Assembly (NCBI GenBank): GCA_964476565.1
Contig: CAYZBG010000015.1
Span: 14,930 to 78,929, forward strand
Reading direction: 5' to 3'
Origin: CAMAXB01 sp964476565
Lineage (GTDB): Bacteria; Verrucomicrobiota; Verrucomicrobiia; Opitutales; Opitutaceae
DNA length: 64,000 nt
In this document: positions 45,101 through 53,027 of the stretch, piece by piece
Layout: every line of letters begins with the position of its first letter
Position numbering within the stretch: position 1 is the stretch's first letter
The notes under the pieces: generated by a model
The model's input: only the letters and a program-made list of their open reading frames with translations
The model's database searches: none
Told to the model about the DNA's origin: nothing
Position numbers and translations under genes: made by a program

Positions 45101-45151
45101 AAGAACCGGGACGAGCCGAAGAATTCCGGGTGTCGTGGCAGGGGAAGACAC
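42101..45151 (-). CDS. Sensor histidine kinase with periplasmic regulator-propeller and Y_Y_Y domains
   Basis: A 1016-residue sensor starting at GTG 45151. The signal peptide (VLLFLGLLVAPGRFVFA) is followed by about 12 Reg_prop repeats of the form T-P-D-G-x-L-W-x-x-T, forming two seven-bladed propellers (residues about 40-680). A Y_Y_Y domain (LTFEFTSLSLRAPQRVHFRYRLFGYDDDWIDAG) is at about 690-770. One transmembrane helix is at about 780-800. A NarX/LiaS-type kinase follows: HisKA_3 with RARIARDIHDDIGNRLTRI, then HATPase with VIRHAQASEVILTLE and VEDDGVGLRPGPDGPGADGLHNLRQRM. In Bacteroidota such sensors read oligosaccharides and control polysaccharide loci. Its regulator is encoded next to it. 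Confidence 0.93.
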   Translation of the reverse strand: MSSPATTPGILRLVPVLLFLGLLVAPGRFVFASTDEWAVRVWAFEGLSDRTIAGVARTPDGYLWLANRSGLVRFDGERFVEIGLDRFGLAAEKRIRGIKSSRAGGLLVAVTDGTILHLLGDQSASLYQDERGQPVEAFAEDHADALWILSERNRLVRMADGIATDFTGRAGLTTGNLQIVADAQARIWTVQNGMVSVFEGERFAWVATLPDTSIRATASASGGLWAYTNLGLFRIERDRPAQKVHPSPARAPTTLLEDRSGALWIGTLSSGLFRYVAGDMQRVPTSDATINALLEDHEGTIWVGTRRAGLNQVQPRTLAVEGGLAGLTSDALQALAVHPDGTLWGLTNEGALRVRQNERWQPADLPNARMNRLTALAIDAEGTIWNGSAHGNAGQRVYARRGGTVRAWGEAEGLTSATVTAMLAARDGNLWLIAGSPSSVARIRDDRLTLCSLPQPASGTRPSLPALTAIAEDAAGRIWLGGAHGELFSVRDDIIVAESRLAPHRRAIHALVGTLDGSLWLGYSSGGLGRLKDGHITLIRTDQGLEVGGITHLLPDARGGLWLAGEHGVFRAQLDDLHAVADGRADLVPCARYGPEEQGQADLHAFSISGGGAARTPDGRLWFTMGNALAILSARQLADEGVTPPARITRIALDDRPLALDRSVLPSRADPAPNLAALPLAGSALRLPPAHQTLTFEFTSLSLRAPQRVHFRYRLFGYDDDWIDAGAVREAVYRRLPAGDYRFEVRARNSNGLWNPTPAVVNVEVGRFVWQTWWFRTGAVVIFTASVFGLARRLTSRRLRQRLQRLRQQAAVERERARIARDIHDDIGNRLTRIILLAGLARRDQTDATRTGEHLQRIAQAASEVTDSLDEIVWAVNPGNDTLPHLVGYLGTTAVDFLRTAGLKHRLVRPASVPDMPVSAEVRHNLFLAVKEALTNVIRHAQASEVILTLEAGPGFLTAVVEDDGVGLRPGPDGPGADGLHNLRQRMEDIGGRFEIGPRPGGGTRVVLSAPLAQKA

Positions 45152-45203
45152 GGGCTCGCGTGTTACGCCTGCCTCTGGCCGAGTTCAAGGCTGGTCTGGC
45201 CGG

Positions 45204-46577
45204 TCAGGGTTGCGCGGGTGCCGCAGGCGGAGCAACGCTGCCGGCCTTGACCAACACCAGACGGTTGGGGTCGAGATGCTTGCGCAGGGCGGCGTTGACC
45301 TCGTCGGTCGTGAGGGCGGCGATGCGGCGGGGCAGTTCGTCCGGCCAGGTCACTCCATAACCGCGCTGGATCGACGCGAGCAGGCTGGCGGCCATGCCGC
45401 CGGTGGTCGCGAGCGAGACGCGGAAGGTGCCGACGTAATTGCTCTTTTCGCGCTCGACCTCTTCGGCGGTCACGCCGTCGCGGTACCACGCCTCCAACTC
45501 GCGGCGGGTCGAGGCGAGACCCTGGTCGAGCAGCGCGGGTGAGAAGTTTGCCACGATGCGCCAGTCGCCGTCGGTGGAGGTGTCGTTCATCACCGCGGCG
45601 TAGATGCCGTACGTGAGGCCCTCGCGGTCGCGGACCGAGGCCATGAGCCGGCCGGTAAACCCGCTGCCGAGAATATTGGTCGCGACGCGCAGGGCGAGCG
45701 TGTCGCGGTCGCGGTAGGCCAGGCGGGTGGGTTGTCCCCAGATCACGGATACGCTGGGCTTGTCGGCCATGGCGACCGTCCGGTCGGCGGACGTCGGGAG
45801 GGCTGGGGCCGGCGGCACGGTGGCCGGGCTGCGGCCGCCGCTCCAGCCGGCAAAGGCCCGGGCGACTTCCGCCTGCAGGTCGGCCGCATCGAGATCGCCC
45901 ACGGCCACGAGCACCAGGCCGGCGGGGCCGTAGTGTTCGCGATGAAAGGCCCGCAGGTCATCGACCGTGGCGCGGTTCACCGCGGCGATGAATGCCTCGG
46001 TGGTTTCCGGCCGGTTGGGGTGGCCTTCCGGATAGATCTCGCGGGCAAAGGCGACTTCCGCCCGGTAGTCGGGCTGCTCGAGGGCGCGTTGCAGGTCGCC
46101 GGACAGCTGCGTCTTCACCTTTTCGAGTTCCTCGGCGGAAAAGGCGGGCTCGCGCAACTGTTCGGCCAGCAGCGCGATCACGAGGGGCAGGTCGCGGGCG
46201 AGGCAGCGGCCGCTGATCTTGAGGTGGGTGCCATCCACCTCGAACGACAGGCTCGCGCCGACGTTCTCGAGCTCCTGCGCGAGGGCGAACTTGTCGCGCC
46301 GCGCCGTGCCCTGATCGAGCATCTCGCCGACGAGGGTGGGAATGGCGGCGTTGTGCGGCGGGGCGTAGGCATCGCCGGCGACTAGCGAACCGCGCAGGGT
46401 GACCACGTTCTCCACACCGGTCTGGTAGGCGACGAGGTCCACGCCGGCGATCGTGGCGCGGACGGCCTGTTCGGCAACGGTGGCGGCCGGGGCAGGTGCG
46501 GTCGCAGCCAGTCCGAGGAGGAAGAGCAGCACGGGGCGAAAGGAAGGCGAGGGCATGGGGGAAGGCGAAACGTTCAC
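45204..46577 (-). CDS. M16 family peptidase, non-catalytic partner subunit
   Basis: A 457-residue exported protein. The signal peptide is LLFLLGLAATAPAPAA. Two M16 halves are present but the HxxEH zinc site is not; the corresponding N-terminal region reads GSLVAGDAYAPPHNAAIPTLVGEML. The C-terminal half retains the R/Y element (VRDREGLTYGIYA) needed by M16 heterodimers for substrate binding. Together with the catalytic M16 next upstream it should form a clamp-like protease in the periplasm. The GTG at 46577 overlaps the upstream stop (GTGA); ATG 46556 is an alternative start. Confidence 0.88.
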   Translation of the reverse strand: MNVSPSPMPSPSFRPVLLFLLGLAATAPAPAATVAEQAVRATIAGVDLVAYQTGVENVVTLRGSLVAGDAYAPPHNAAIPTLVGEMLDQGTARRDKFALAQELENVGASLSFEVDGTHLKISGRCLARDLPLVIALLAEQLREPAFSAEELEKVKTQLSGDLQRALEQPDYRAEVAFAREIYPEGHPNRPETTEAFIAAVNRATVDDLRAFHREHYGPAGLVLVAVGDLDAADLQAEVARAFAGWSGGRSPATVPPAPALPTSADRTVAMADKPSVSVIWGQPTRLAYRDRDTLALRVATNILGSGFTGRLMASVRDREGLTYGIYAAVMNDTSTDGDWRIVANFSPALLDQGLASTRRELEAWYRDGVTAEEVEREKSNYVGTFRVSLATTGGMAASLLASIQRGYGVTWPDELPRRIAALTTDEVNAALRKHLDPNRLVLVKAGSVAPPAAPAQP

Positions 46578-47947
46578 GGCGTGGTGGTGGAGACCGGCAC
46601 AAACCAGCCGGTGGTGCTCTGGTCTTCGAGCAGGTAGGTCTTGGCCACCCGCTGCACGTCTTCTGGTGTGACCTTCCGGATGGCGTCATCGAAGGTGACG
46701 TACAGCGTCCAGTCGCCGCTCGCGATGTACTCGTTCAACGTGCTCGCCATCGCGAACGACCCGTCCCGGCGGAAGGCGGAGTCGGCCAGCGTCTGGTTGA
46801 TCGCGGCGCTCACCTCGGAGGGGCTGACGCCGCCGGTCTTGATTCGCTCGACCTCGGCGAGCACCGCCTGTTCGGCCTGGGTGTGGGTGGCACCGGGGGC
46901 GAGGTTGACGTAGATCTGGAGCAGGTGCGGGTCGTGGAACTGGCCCGTGCCGGCGTACACCTGCGTGGCGAGGCTCTGATCGACCAGGGCGCGGTAGAAC
47001 CGGCTGTTCTTCCCGGAGGCGAGGATGGCGTCGAGAATCTGCAGGGCGGGCATGTCGGGGTGGCGGCGTGACGGGGTCTTGAAGGCGATGCCGACGACGC
47101 CGAGTTCACCGGCGCGCTTCACGATCACCCGGCGCGGGCCGGACTGGGCCGGCTCCTCGGTGTAAGGCTGGGGGATCGCGCGCGGGGCCCGCGGATGCAC
47201 GCCGTAGTAGCGCCGGACCAGTCCGAGGGCCGTCGCCGGATCGAAGTCGCCGATGATCGTGACGGTGGAATTGTCCGGCCAGTAGTACGTGTCGTAGAAC
47301 GCGCGTAGTTGGTCGATCGATACCTGCTCGATGTCGCTGCGCCAGCCGATCGTCGGATGGTGGTAGGGGTGGGCCACGTAGGCCGCGGCGGTGATCTCCT
47401 TGTCGAGAGCCTGGATCGGATTGTTTTCGCCCATTTCGAATTCGTTGCGCACCACGGTCATTTCCGGCTGGCGGTCGGACTCGCGCAGCCAGAGGTTGCG
47501 CATGCGGTCGGCCTCAATCGCGAGGTAACCCTCGAGGTGCTCGCTGCCGACGGTGGCGTAGTAGTTCGTACGGTCGAGCCACGTGGTGGCGTTGAAGTGC
47601 GCGCCCACGCGTTCGAGGAACTGGTCGACGCTGTTGCCCCGGTCGCGGTTGTACGCGGGTGTGCCCTTGAACATCAGGTGCTCCAGCAGGTGGGTCGCGC
47701 CGGTCGTGCCCGCCACCTCGTGGCGCGAACCCACCCGGTAAGTGATCATGAATGTCACCGTCGGGGTGGACCGGTCCGGCAGCAGCAGGACCTGGAGACC
47801 GTTCTGGTCGAGCGTGTACTCCGAAATGCCGCGCAGGGTGCGCACCCACGTAAACCCCTCGGCTTTCACGGGCGGCGCCGGCTCGGCCGCGGTCAGCAAG
47901 GGGGCAAGGCAGAGGACGAGGGCGAACAGACGGAGCCGGAGGTGCAT
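46574..47947 (-). CDS. M16 family zinc metallopeptidase, catalytic subunit
   Basis: A 457-residue exported peptidase. The signal peptide is LRLFALVLCLAPLLTAAE. The inverted zinc motif His86-x-x-Glu89-His90 is in GATHLLEHLMFKGT, and the downstream metal-ligand Glu region is VVRNEFEMGENNP. Family length for each chain of a two-gene M16 protease is about 430-480. It degrades peptides in a chamber formed with its non-catalytic partner, whose gene overlaps by 4 bp. ATG 47947 gives a good signal peptide; the frame upstream to 48172 is not used. The pair lies just before the sensor-kinase gene, on the same strand. Confidence 0.92.
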   Translation of the reverse strand: MHLRLRLFALVLCLAPLLTAAEPAPPVKAEGFTWVRTLRGISEYTLDQNGLQVLLLPDRSTPTVTFMITYRVGSRHEVAGTTGATHLLEHLMFKGTPAYNRDRGNSVDQFLERVGAHFNATTWLDRTNYYATVGSEHLEGYLAIEADRMRNLWLRESDRQPEMTVVRNEFEMGENNPIQALDKEITAAAYVAHPYHHPTIGWRSDIEQVSIDQLRAFYDTYYWPDNSTVTIIGDFDPATALGLVRRYYGVHPRAPRAIPQPYTEEPAQSGPRRVIVKRAGELGVVGIAFKTPSRRHPDMPALQILDAILASGKNSRFYRALVDQSLATQVYAGTGQFHDPHLLQIYVNLAPGATHTQAEQAVLAEVERIKTGGVSPSEVSAAINQTLADSAFRRDGSFAMASTLNEYIASGDWTLYVTFDDAIRKVTPEDVQRVAKTYLLEDQSTTGWFVPVSTTTP

Positions 47948-48024
47948 GGAGCAGTTAAGAATGCAGGAGGCTAACCTTTCGGAAGCAGAGTGCAACCGGC
48001 GGCGTTGGGCGCGGCCGGCGGACG

Positions 48025-48468
48025 TCAGTAGCGTTCCATCACGAACCACATTACCCACGTGAGGACGACCGTGAACATGAAGGCACCGGCCAGTCCGAAC
48101 AACACGGTGCCGGGATTGAGCCCGATCAGAGCGACCAGCCCGGCAATCAGGGCGTTTCCACCAATCAGGCAAACGAGATAGTCGGTCCGCCGCCGGGTCT
48201 GGCGCACCGGTGGTGGCATGTCGCGCGGCACCTCGTGGGCCACGTTGTCGCGCAGGAGGGTGGTGATGTCGTTGACGGCGGCCGGCGGAGCGCCGGGAGG
48301 GACCTGGGTCGGACGCGGCGCCGTGGGGGTGGCCGCCTTGAGCAGGTCATGCACGTCGATCCGGCCGGCGTCGCTGGTCTGGCCGGCCGGCGGGTTGACC
48401 GACTCGAAAGTGCGCGCCTTGAGCTTGAACGTTCGCGGCGGCGGATCCGGCGGTTCGGGGGAATTCAT
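48025..48468 (-). CDS. Hypothetical protein with two C-terminal transmembrane helices
   Basis: A 147-residue protein. The N-terminal 90 residues are hydrophilic and Pro-rich (PEPPDPPPRTFKLKARTFESVN, IDVHDLLKAATPTAPRPTQVPPG). Two hydrophobic helices follow (YLVCLIGGNALIAGLVALIG and GTVLFGLAGAFMFTVVLTWVMWFVM), with a very short tail (ERY). No family is recognised; the layout is that of a small inner-membrane protein with a cytoplasmic disordered head. ATG 48468 is preferred to 48483. It is 77 bp upstream of the M16 pair and may share its transcript. Confidence 0.7.
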   Translation of the reverse strand: MNSPEPPDPPPRTFKLKARTFESVNPPAGQTSDAGRIDVHDLLKAATPTAPRPTQVPPGAPPAAVNDITTLLRDNVAHEVPRDMPPPVRQTRRRTDYLVCLIGGNALIAGLVALIGLNPGTVLFGLAGAFMFTVVLTWVMWFVMERY

Positions 48469-48791
48469 GGCGGAGCGAGGCAAAGCCCTACACCCCCTCC
48501 GGCCCGCCGGCGAGCCTGCTCGGGCCGAGCCCTACCTTAAACCGGTCCGCGCGGGACAGTCAGAGCCCACTTTCAGCTCCGCCGCCGTGGATGCTTAATG
48601 ATGTAACCATCCGGAATCTTGGGACATCGTCGGCGCTCTTTAATTTTTATTAAACGACGTCGCTCCCCCGGCGATGTGCCAGCCCCCACCTGCTTCTCTG
48701 GCAACGTTCCTCTGTTCGACCACGCGTCGGCCTGGGGACGTGCGCGTTATGGTCTTTCCTCGTTAACCTGTACCTAACCTCGACCAACCCC
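48469..48791. other. 323-bp upstream region of the second TonB receptor
   Basis: No gene is seen. Between 48640 and 48655 an AT-rich palindrome TTTAAT-TTTT-ATTAAA stands out. It is flanked by a long-range inverted repeat: ACATCGTCGG (48624-48633) and CCGGCGATGT (48668-48677), which pair with one G-U wobble. The receptor leader ends CTAACCTCGACCAACCCC directly before the ATG. I looked for a cobalamin riboswitch and did not find its conserved core. Confidence 0.45.
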
Positions 48792-51170
48792 ATGCAATCG
48801 TCTCCAACCACCCTGGCCCGTTTGTTCGCCGGGAGCCTCCTCTTGGGCGGCTTCACGGCGGGCGCCCTGGCTCAGACTGCGCCCGCAGCCACGGCTGCCC
48901 CGGCCGAATCCGCCATCGAACTCTCACCCTTCGAGGTGAGCAGCACCAACGACGAAGGCAGTTACGTCGCCTCCGAATCCATGACCGGCTCCCGCGTGGC
49001 CGTGAAGATCGTCGATCTGCCCTACACGGTGAACGTGCTCACCAATGAGTTCTTCGAGGACTTCGGTCTCTTCGAACTGGCTGACAACATCACCCACGTG
49101 GGCAGCTTCACCGGTCTCGATATCGGCGGCGGCTTCGTCCTGCGCGGTTTCAGTTCGTCGTCGCAGCTGCGCGACGGCTTCTACCGCCTCGGGCGCTACG
49201 GCTCGAGCAATGTCGACCGCATGGAGATCATCAAGGGCTCCAATGCCGCGATCTACGGACGCACGTCGCCGGGCGGCATGGTGAACATGATCTCGAAGCA
49301 GCCCAAGTCGCGCGCCTCCGACAAGCTCACGGTCAACATCGGCGACTACGACACGCAGCGCTACACGCTGGAGTCGACCGGCCCCCTGTTCCCCAGCCGA
49401 CTGGGCAAGACCAACTACATTCTCACCCTGAGCCATTACGAGAAGGGCTTCGACATCCCGTTCTCGCTCAACCGCAACCTCGAGGCGTACCTCGCGGTGA
49501 AGCACACGTTTGCCGACAACTCGAGCCTCTTCCTTTCGGCCGAGTACTTCTTCCAGCGCCGCCGCTCGCCGAATTCGGCCGCGCCGCTGATCATCGACCA
49601 GAAGGGCACGGCGACCAACACGGATGACGAAGCCGTCGGCTATGCCAAGGCTCTCACCGAGTACAACGCCTTCGGCCTGAACAGCGAACTCAACCGCGGC
49701 AACGTGGGCCTCAACGCGGTGTACGACAAGAAGCTCAGTCAGGTGTGGAGTTTCCGCGCCGCCGGCAACTACTACCGCGCCCGCCGCTGGGACTACAACC
49801 AGAACACCGGCTTTGGCACGATCAACATCAACACCACCAACGGCATCATCCAGACCCAGCGCGGCGCCACGCCCAACAAGGGCCTGATCTTCGAAGACGG
49901 TGGTGGCGTCCAGGCCGACTTCCTGGCCACCTACCGCACGTTCGACCGCAAGGTCGAGAACCGGACCCTGCTCACGATCGATTTCAACGACTACTACCGC
50001 TGGGATCCGACGTGGAACTACGCCGGCGCCACCAACCCCGACATCGTTGCCTGGAACGCCGTACGCACCATCCGTCTGAATCCGGACTTCACCCCCGTGG
50101 GCGAGATACAGTATTTCCCGAAGCGGTTTGAGTTCAACGGCCAGGAGCAGGTCAACCGCCTGACCAAGCGCCGCACCACCGTGCTCGGCGGCCTCGTCCG
50201 TCACCAATCCGCCTTCATGGAGGGCCGTCTGCTCACCTACGCCGGCGCGCGCTTCGATGCCGTGCGGTTCCGGCATCGCGATTTTCGCACGACGATCAAA
50301 GGCATCGCCCCGGGTGACATCATTCCGCGCAGCGTCACCGAGCTGAAGCCCAACCTCGGCTTCAACTACAAGCTCACGCCGGAACTGCGGTTCTTCGTGA
50401 ACTACAGCGAGAGCTACTTCGTGAATCAGACCGACAACCCCGACGTCATCGCCGAGGACGACTACAAGTCCGAGATCGCCGATGGTTACGACTACGGGTT
50501 CAAGGGCTCCTACTTCAACGACCGCCTTAACTTCACCGTCAGCGGCTACTACGCTACGCGCAGCAACGTGCGGGTGTCCGAGCAGATCGAGGAGCCCGAG
50601 GGCTCCGGCAACTACGTCATCGTCAACCGCCGCGACGGCGACCAACTCGTGCGCGGCTACGAGGTCGACATCAACTGGCGCATCAGCGATGAGTGGGTGG
50701 CCGGCGGCAGCTACGGCAACGTCAACTCAATCTACACGGACTTCGGTTCAGCCAATCCGCTCGCGGTTGGCCGCAAGGTCAACGGCGTGTCGCCGCAGAA
50801 CGGCAGCCTTTACGTGAAGTACAACGCCCGGAGCGGACGGCTTCGCGGGTTCTCGGCCAACCTCGGCGTCACCTACGTCGACGAGACCCCCACCGAGGCG
50901 CCCAACGCCGGCGACATGTACACGACCGTCAACGGCGAGCGTGTGCTGCAACGCACGACCCGGCAATGGGCGCTCACGGTGCCGTCCTACACGATCTGGA
51001 GCGTGGGCCTCCGGTACACCTACCGCGGCAACCCCCGCTTGGAGCAGACCTTCGCGCTCAACTTGAACAACATGTTCGACGTCGACTACCTGAAGGCCAA
51101 CCGGCAGGCCGGCGATCGCCGGGCGATCTACTTCAGCTACTCGATCGCCCGTCAGCGTTCGGGCAACTGA
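48792..51170 (+). CDS. TonB-dependent receptor, siderophore-receptor-like
   Basis: A 792-residue outer-membrane receptor. The signal peptide ends at Ala27 (LLLGGFTAGALA-Q). The segment IELSPFEVSSTNDEGSYVASESMTGSR precedes the plug, which contains LPYTVNVLTNEFFEDFGLFEL, VLRGFSSSSQLRDGFYR and VDRMEIIKGSNAAIYGRTSPGGMVNMISKQPK, the last being very like ferric-siderophore receptors. The barrel includes FNYKLTPELRFFVNYSESYFVNQTDN and the DGYDYGFKGSYFNDRLNFTVSGYYATRSNVRV strand pair. Length near 790 is closer to siderophore than to SusC-like or large Opitutaceae receptors. The ligand may be a chelate or sugar. A strong terminator follows. Confidence 0.93.
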   Translation: MQSSPTTLARLFAGSLLLGGFTAGALAQTAPAATAAPAESAIELSPFEVSSTNDEGSYVASESMTGSRVAVKIVDLPYTVNVLTNEFFEDFGLFELADNITHVGSFTGLDIGGGFVLRGFSSSSQLRDGFYRLGRYGSSNVDRMEIIKGSNAAIYGRTSPGGMVNMISKQPKSRASDKLTVNIGDYDTQRYTLESTGPLFPSRLGKTNYILTLSHYEKGFDIPFSLNRNLEAYLAVKHTFADNSSLFLSAEYFFQRRRSPNSAAPLIIDQKGTATNTDDEAVGYAKALTEYNAFGLNSELNRGNVGLNAVYDKKLSQVWSFRAAGNYYRARRWDYNQNTGFGTININTTNGIIQTQRGATPNKGLIFEDGGGVQADFLATYRTFDRKVENRTLLTIDFNDYYRWDPTWNYAGATNPDIVAWNAVRTIRLNPDFTPVGEIQYFPKRFEFNGQEQVNRLTKRRTTVLGGLVRHQSAFMEGRLLTYAGARFDAVRFRHRDFRTTIKGIAPGDIIPRSVTELKPNLGFNYKLTPELRFFVNYSESYFVNQTDNPDVIAEDDYKSEIADGYDYGFKGSYFNDRLNFTVSGYYATRSNVRVSEQIEEPEGSGNYVIVNRRDGDQLVRGYEVDINWRISDEWVAGGSYGNVNSIYTDFGSANPLAVGRKVNGVSPQNGSLYVKYNARSGRLRGFSANLGVTYVDETPTEAPNAGDMYTTVNGERVLQRTTRQWALTVPSYTIWSVGLRYTYRGNPRLEQTFALNLNNMFDVDYLKANRQAGDRRAIYFSYSIARQRSGN

Positions 51171-51195
51171 GGCCCGGCGCAGTCGTTTCACCCGC

Positions 51196-51227
51196 AAAGC
51201 CCCGTCCTTCACCGGACGGGGCTTTTT
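51196..51227 (+). terminator. Rho-independent terminator of the second TonB receptor
   Basis: A 12-bp stem AAAGCCCCGTCC (51196-51207) / GGACGGGGCTTT (51214-51225) with loop TTCACC and a T5 tail. The A-run on the left means it could also work on the opposite strand for the DUF2835 gene. Confidence 0.92.
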
Positions 51228-51314
51228 GCTGACGTCGCCCCGGCAACATGTTGGTCGAGCTGACTTCGTGTTCTCTGGGCAATCCCTCTGGCTTATCGGT
51301 TAGGCAGATGCGGG

Positions 51315-51542
51315 CTACGCGTCGCCGACCCGCTGCAAATCGAGGCACTTGTGCTGGTCGTCGCAGGTGAGCACGAAGCGCCCCGACACGCCGTCCGGCG
51401 TCACGAACGGTCGAAACCGCGAGGCCGGTACTTGCACGCGCTGGCCGGTGGTCGCCCGCACGACGAGATGGCTGACCGCGCCCTGGTAGACGCGAAGGAA
51501 TTCCTGAGGTGAGAGGTGAACGCGAAACTCGTAGCGGTGCAT
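51315..51542 (-). CDS. DUF2835 family protein
   Basis: A 75-residue protein matching DUF2835 along its whole length: YEFRVHLSPQEFLRVYQGAVSHLVVRATTGQRVQVPASRFRPFVTPDGVSGRFVLTCDDQHKCLDLQRV. The family is a small beta-rich protein of unknown function, most often seen in Proteobacteria. It starts 40 bp after the DUF1552 gene on the same strand and may share its transcript, though the two families are not known to cooperate. Confidence 0.88.
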   Translation of the reverse strand: MHRYEFRVHLSPQEFLRVYQGAVSHLVVRATTGQRVQVPASRFRPFVTPDGVSGRFVLTCDDQHKCLDLQRVGDA

Positions 51543-51582
51543 GCAGCAAGCGGAGGCGGACGGGCGTCCGCGCCCCGCCTGA

Positions 51583-52989
51583 TCAAATCGCGCCGACGCG
51601 TCCGGTCGAGTCGCCGATGCGCTCGAGTCCGGTTACCCCCATCCGGTCGGTCATGCCGAGGAAGAGGTTGGTCATGGGCTTCGAGCCGAGCTGGACATAT
51701 CGTCCGGTGCGGAGCGTACCGCCTCCCGCGCCGGCGAGGACGACGGGGAGGTTGTCGTGGGTGTGGCGATTGCCATCGGCGTTGCCGCAGCCATACACGA
51801 TCATCGAGTTGTGCAGGACGGAGTTGCCGTCGACGTCCTTCGTCTTGTCCAGCTTCTCGAGGAAGCGGGCGAAGTGTTGCATGTAGTAGAGGTCGATCTG
51901 GCCGACCTTCTCCATCATGTCGTTCTCGTTCCGGTGGTGGGAGAGGTAGTGGTGACCCTCGGGGATGCCGATCTGCGGGAAGGCGCGGTTGGTGCCGTCG
52001 CCGGCGAGCAGCAGGGTGGCGACGCGGGTCGAGTCCGTGGTGAAGGCGAGGGCAAGCAGGTCGTACATGATCTCCATGTGTTCGCCGTAATTGGCCGGAA
52101 TGCCCTTGGGCGTGTCCATGGTCGGGTCGGGCAGGGCGCCGAAGCTCTCGTTGCGCTGGATGCGCTGCTCGATCTCACGCACGCCGGTCAGGTACTCGTC
52201 GAGTTTCTGCCGGTCGTTGTGGCCGAGCTGGCCCTTCAGGGTGCGGGCGTCATCCATGATGAAATCGAGCAGCGACTTCTGGGTCTGCTGGCGCCGCTGG
52301 AAGTTCGCCTGCCGCTCGCCCGGAGCCCCGCTGCCGAAGAGGCGTTCGAAGACGAGACGCGGATTGGGCTCGGGGGCCATCGGCGTGTTGGCCGAGGCCC
52401 AGGATAGGTTGTACTGGTAGGCGCAGGAGTAACCCGAGTCGCAGCGGCCGGCCTTGCGCACGGCGTCGCAGGATAGCTCGAGGGAGGAGAAGCGGGTGGT
52501 GTGGCCCACCTGCTGGGCGGCGAGCTGGTCGACCGACACGCCGACCTCGATGTCGACGCTGTCGGTTTTCCGCGCGCGGGCACCGGTCAGGAACGTCGCA
52601 TTGGCGCGGGCGTGGTCGCCCGCTCCGTCGTTGCCGGCGGTGGCGTTCTGGTGATCGAGACCGCCGAGCACCTGGATGGACTGCTTCAGGTTGGCGAGCG
52701 GCTGCATGGTGCGGCCGAGGGTGAAATTCGTGCCGGAGCCGGTGGGCCACCAGTAATCCTGATGCGCGCCGTTGGGGAAATAGACGAAGGCCATGCGCAG
52801 CGGCGCCCCGGTGGCCGTCGCGGCCATCGGCAGCCCGGCCGCGCCCGGGACGGCGTTGGCCTTCAGGACGGTCGGCGCCAGCGATTCAAACATCGGCAGG
52901 GTCATGCACACGCCAAGTCCGCGCAGGAACTGGCGGCGGTTCAGGGCAAGGTGGCGGGCGCGGGCGAGGTCGGCGGCGGTCTTTTTCAT
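51583..52989 (-). CDS. DUF1552 domain protein with Tat signal
   Basis: A 468-residue exported protein. The N-terminus has a twin-arginine-type signal, NRRQFLRGLGVCMTLPMFESLAP. The DUF1552 body follows: RMAFVYFPNGAHQDYWWPTG, QVLGGLDHQNATAGNDGAGDHARANATFLTGARARKTD, GVSVDQLAAQQVG, SSLELSCD, YNLSWAS, NPRLVFERLFG, SVLHNSMIVYGCGNADGNRHTHDNLPVVLAG. DUF1552 proteins are related to the sulfatase/alkaline-phosphatase-like DUF1501 group but their reaction is unknown. It follows a DUF1592-type c-type cytochrome gene by 38 bp, the standard pairing in Planctomycetes and Verrucomicrobia. Confidence 0.92.
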   Translation of the reverse strand: MKKTAADLARARHLALNRRQFLRGLGVCMTLPMFESLAPTVLKANAVPGAAGLPMAATATGAPLRMAFVYFPNGAHQDYWWPTGSGTNFTLGRTMQPLANLKQSIQVLGGLDHQNATAGNDGAGDHARANATFLTGARARKTDSVDIEVGVSVDQLAAQQVGHTTRFSSLELSCDAVRKAGRCDSGYSCAYQYNLSWASANTPMAPEPNPRLVFERLFGSGAPGERQANFQRRQQTQKSLLDFIMDDARTLKGQLGHNDRQKLDEYLTGVREIEQRIQRNESFGALPDPTMDTPKGIPANYGEHMEIMYDLLALAFTTDSTRVATLLLAGDGTNRAFPQIGIPEGHHYLSHHRNENDMMEKVGQIDLYYMQHFARFLEKLDKTKDVDGNSVLHNSMIVYGCGNADGNRHTHDNLPVVLAGAGGGTLRTGRYVQLGSKPMTNLFLGMTDRMGVTGLERIGDSTGRVGAI

Positions 52990-53027
52990 GGCGTGTCTGG
53001 GTTGACGGTCAGCGGGACGGAAAGGTT

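Noticed and set aside
48469..48791. Possible cobalamin riboswitch before receptor 2
   Set aside because: The conserved B12-box and core sequence are not present; the only structure is an AT palindrome with a flanking inverted repeat.
48924..50645. A 573-codon minus-strand frame opposite the second TonB receptor
   Set aside because: Same composition shadow, lying over a well-supported receptor gene.
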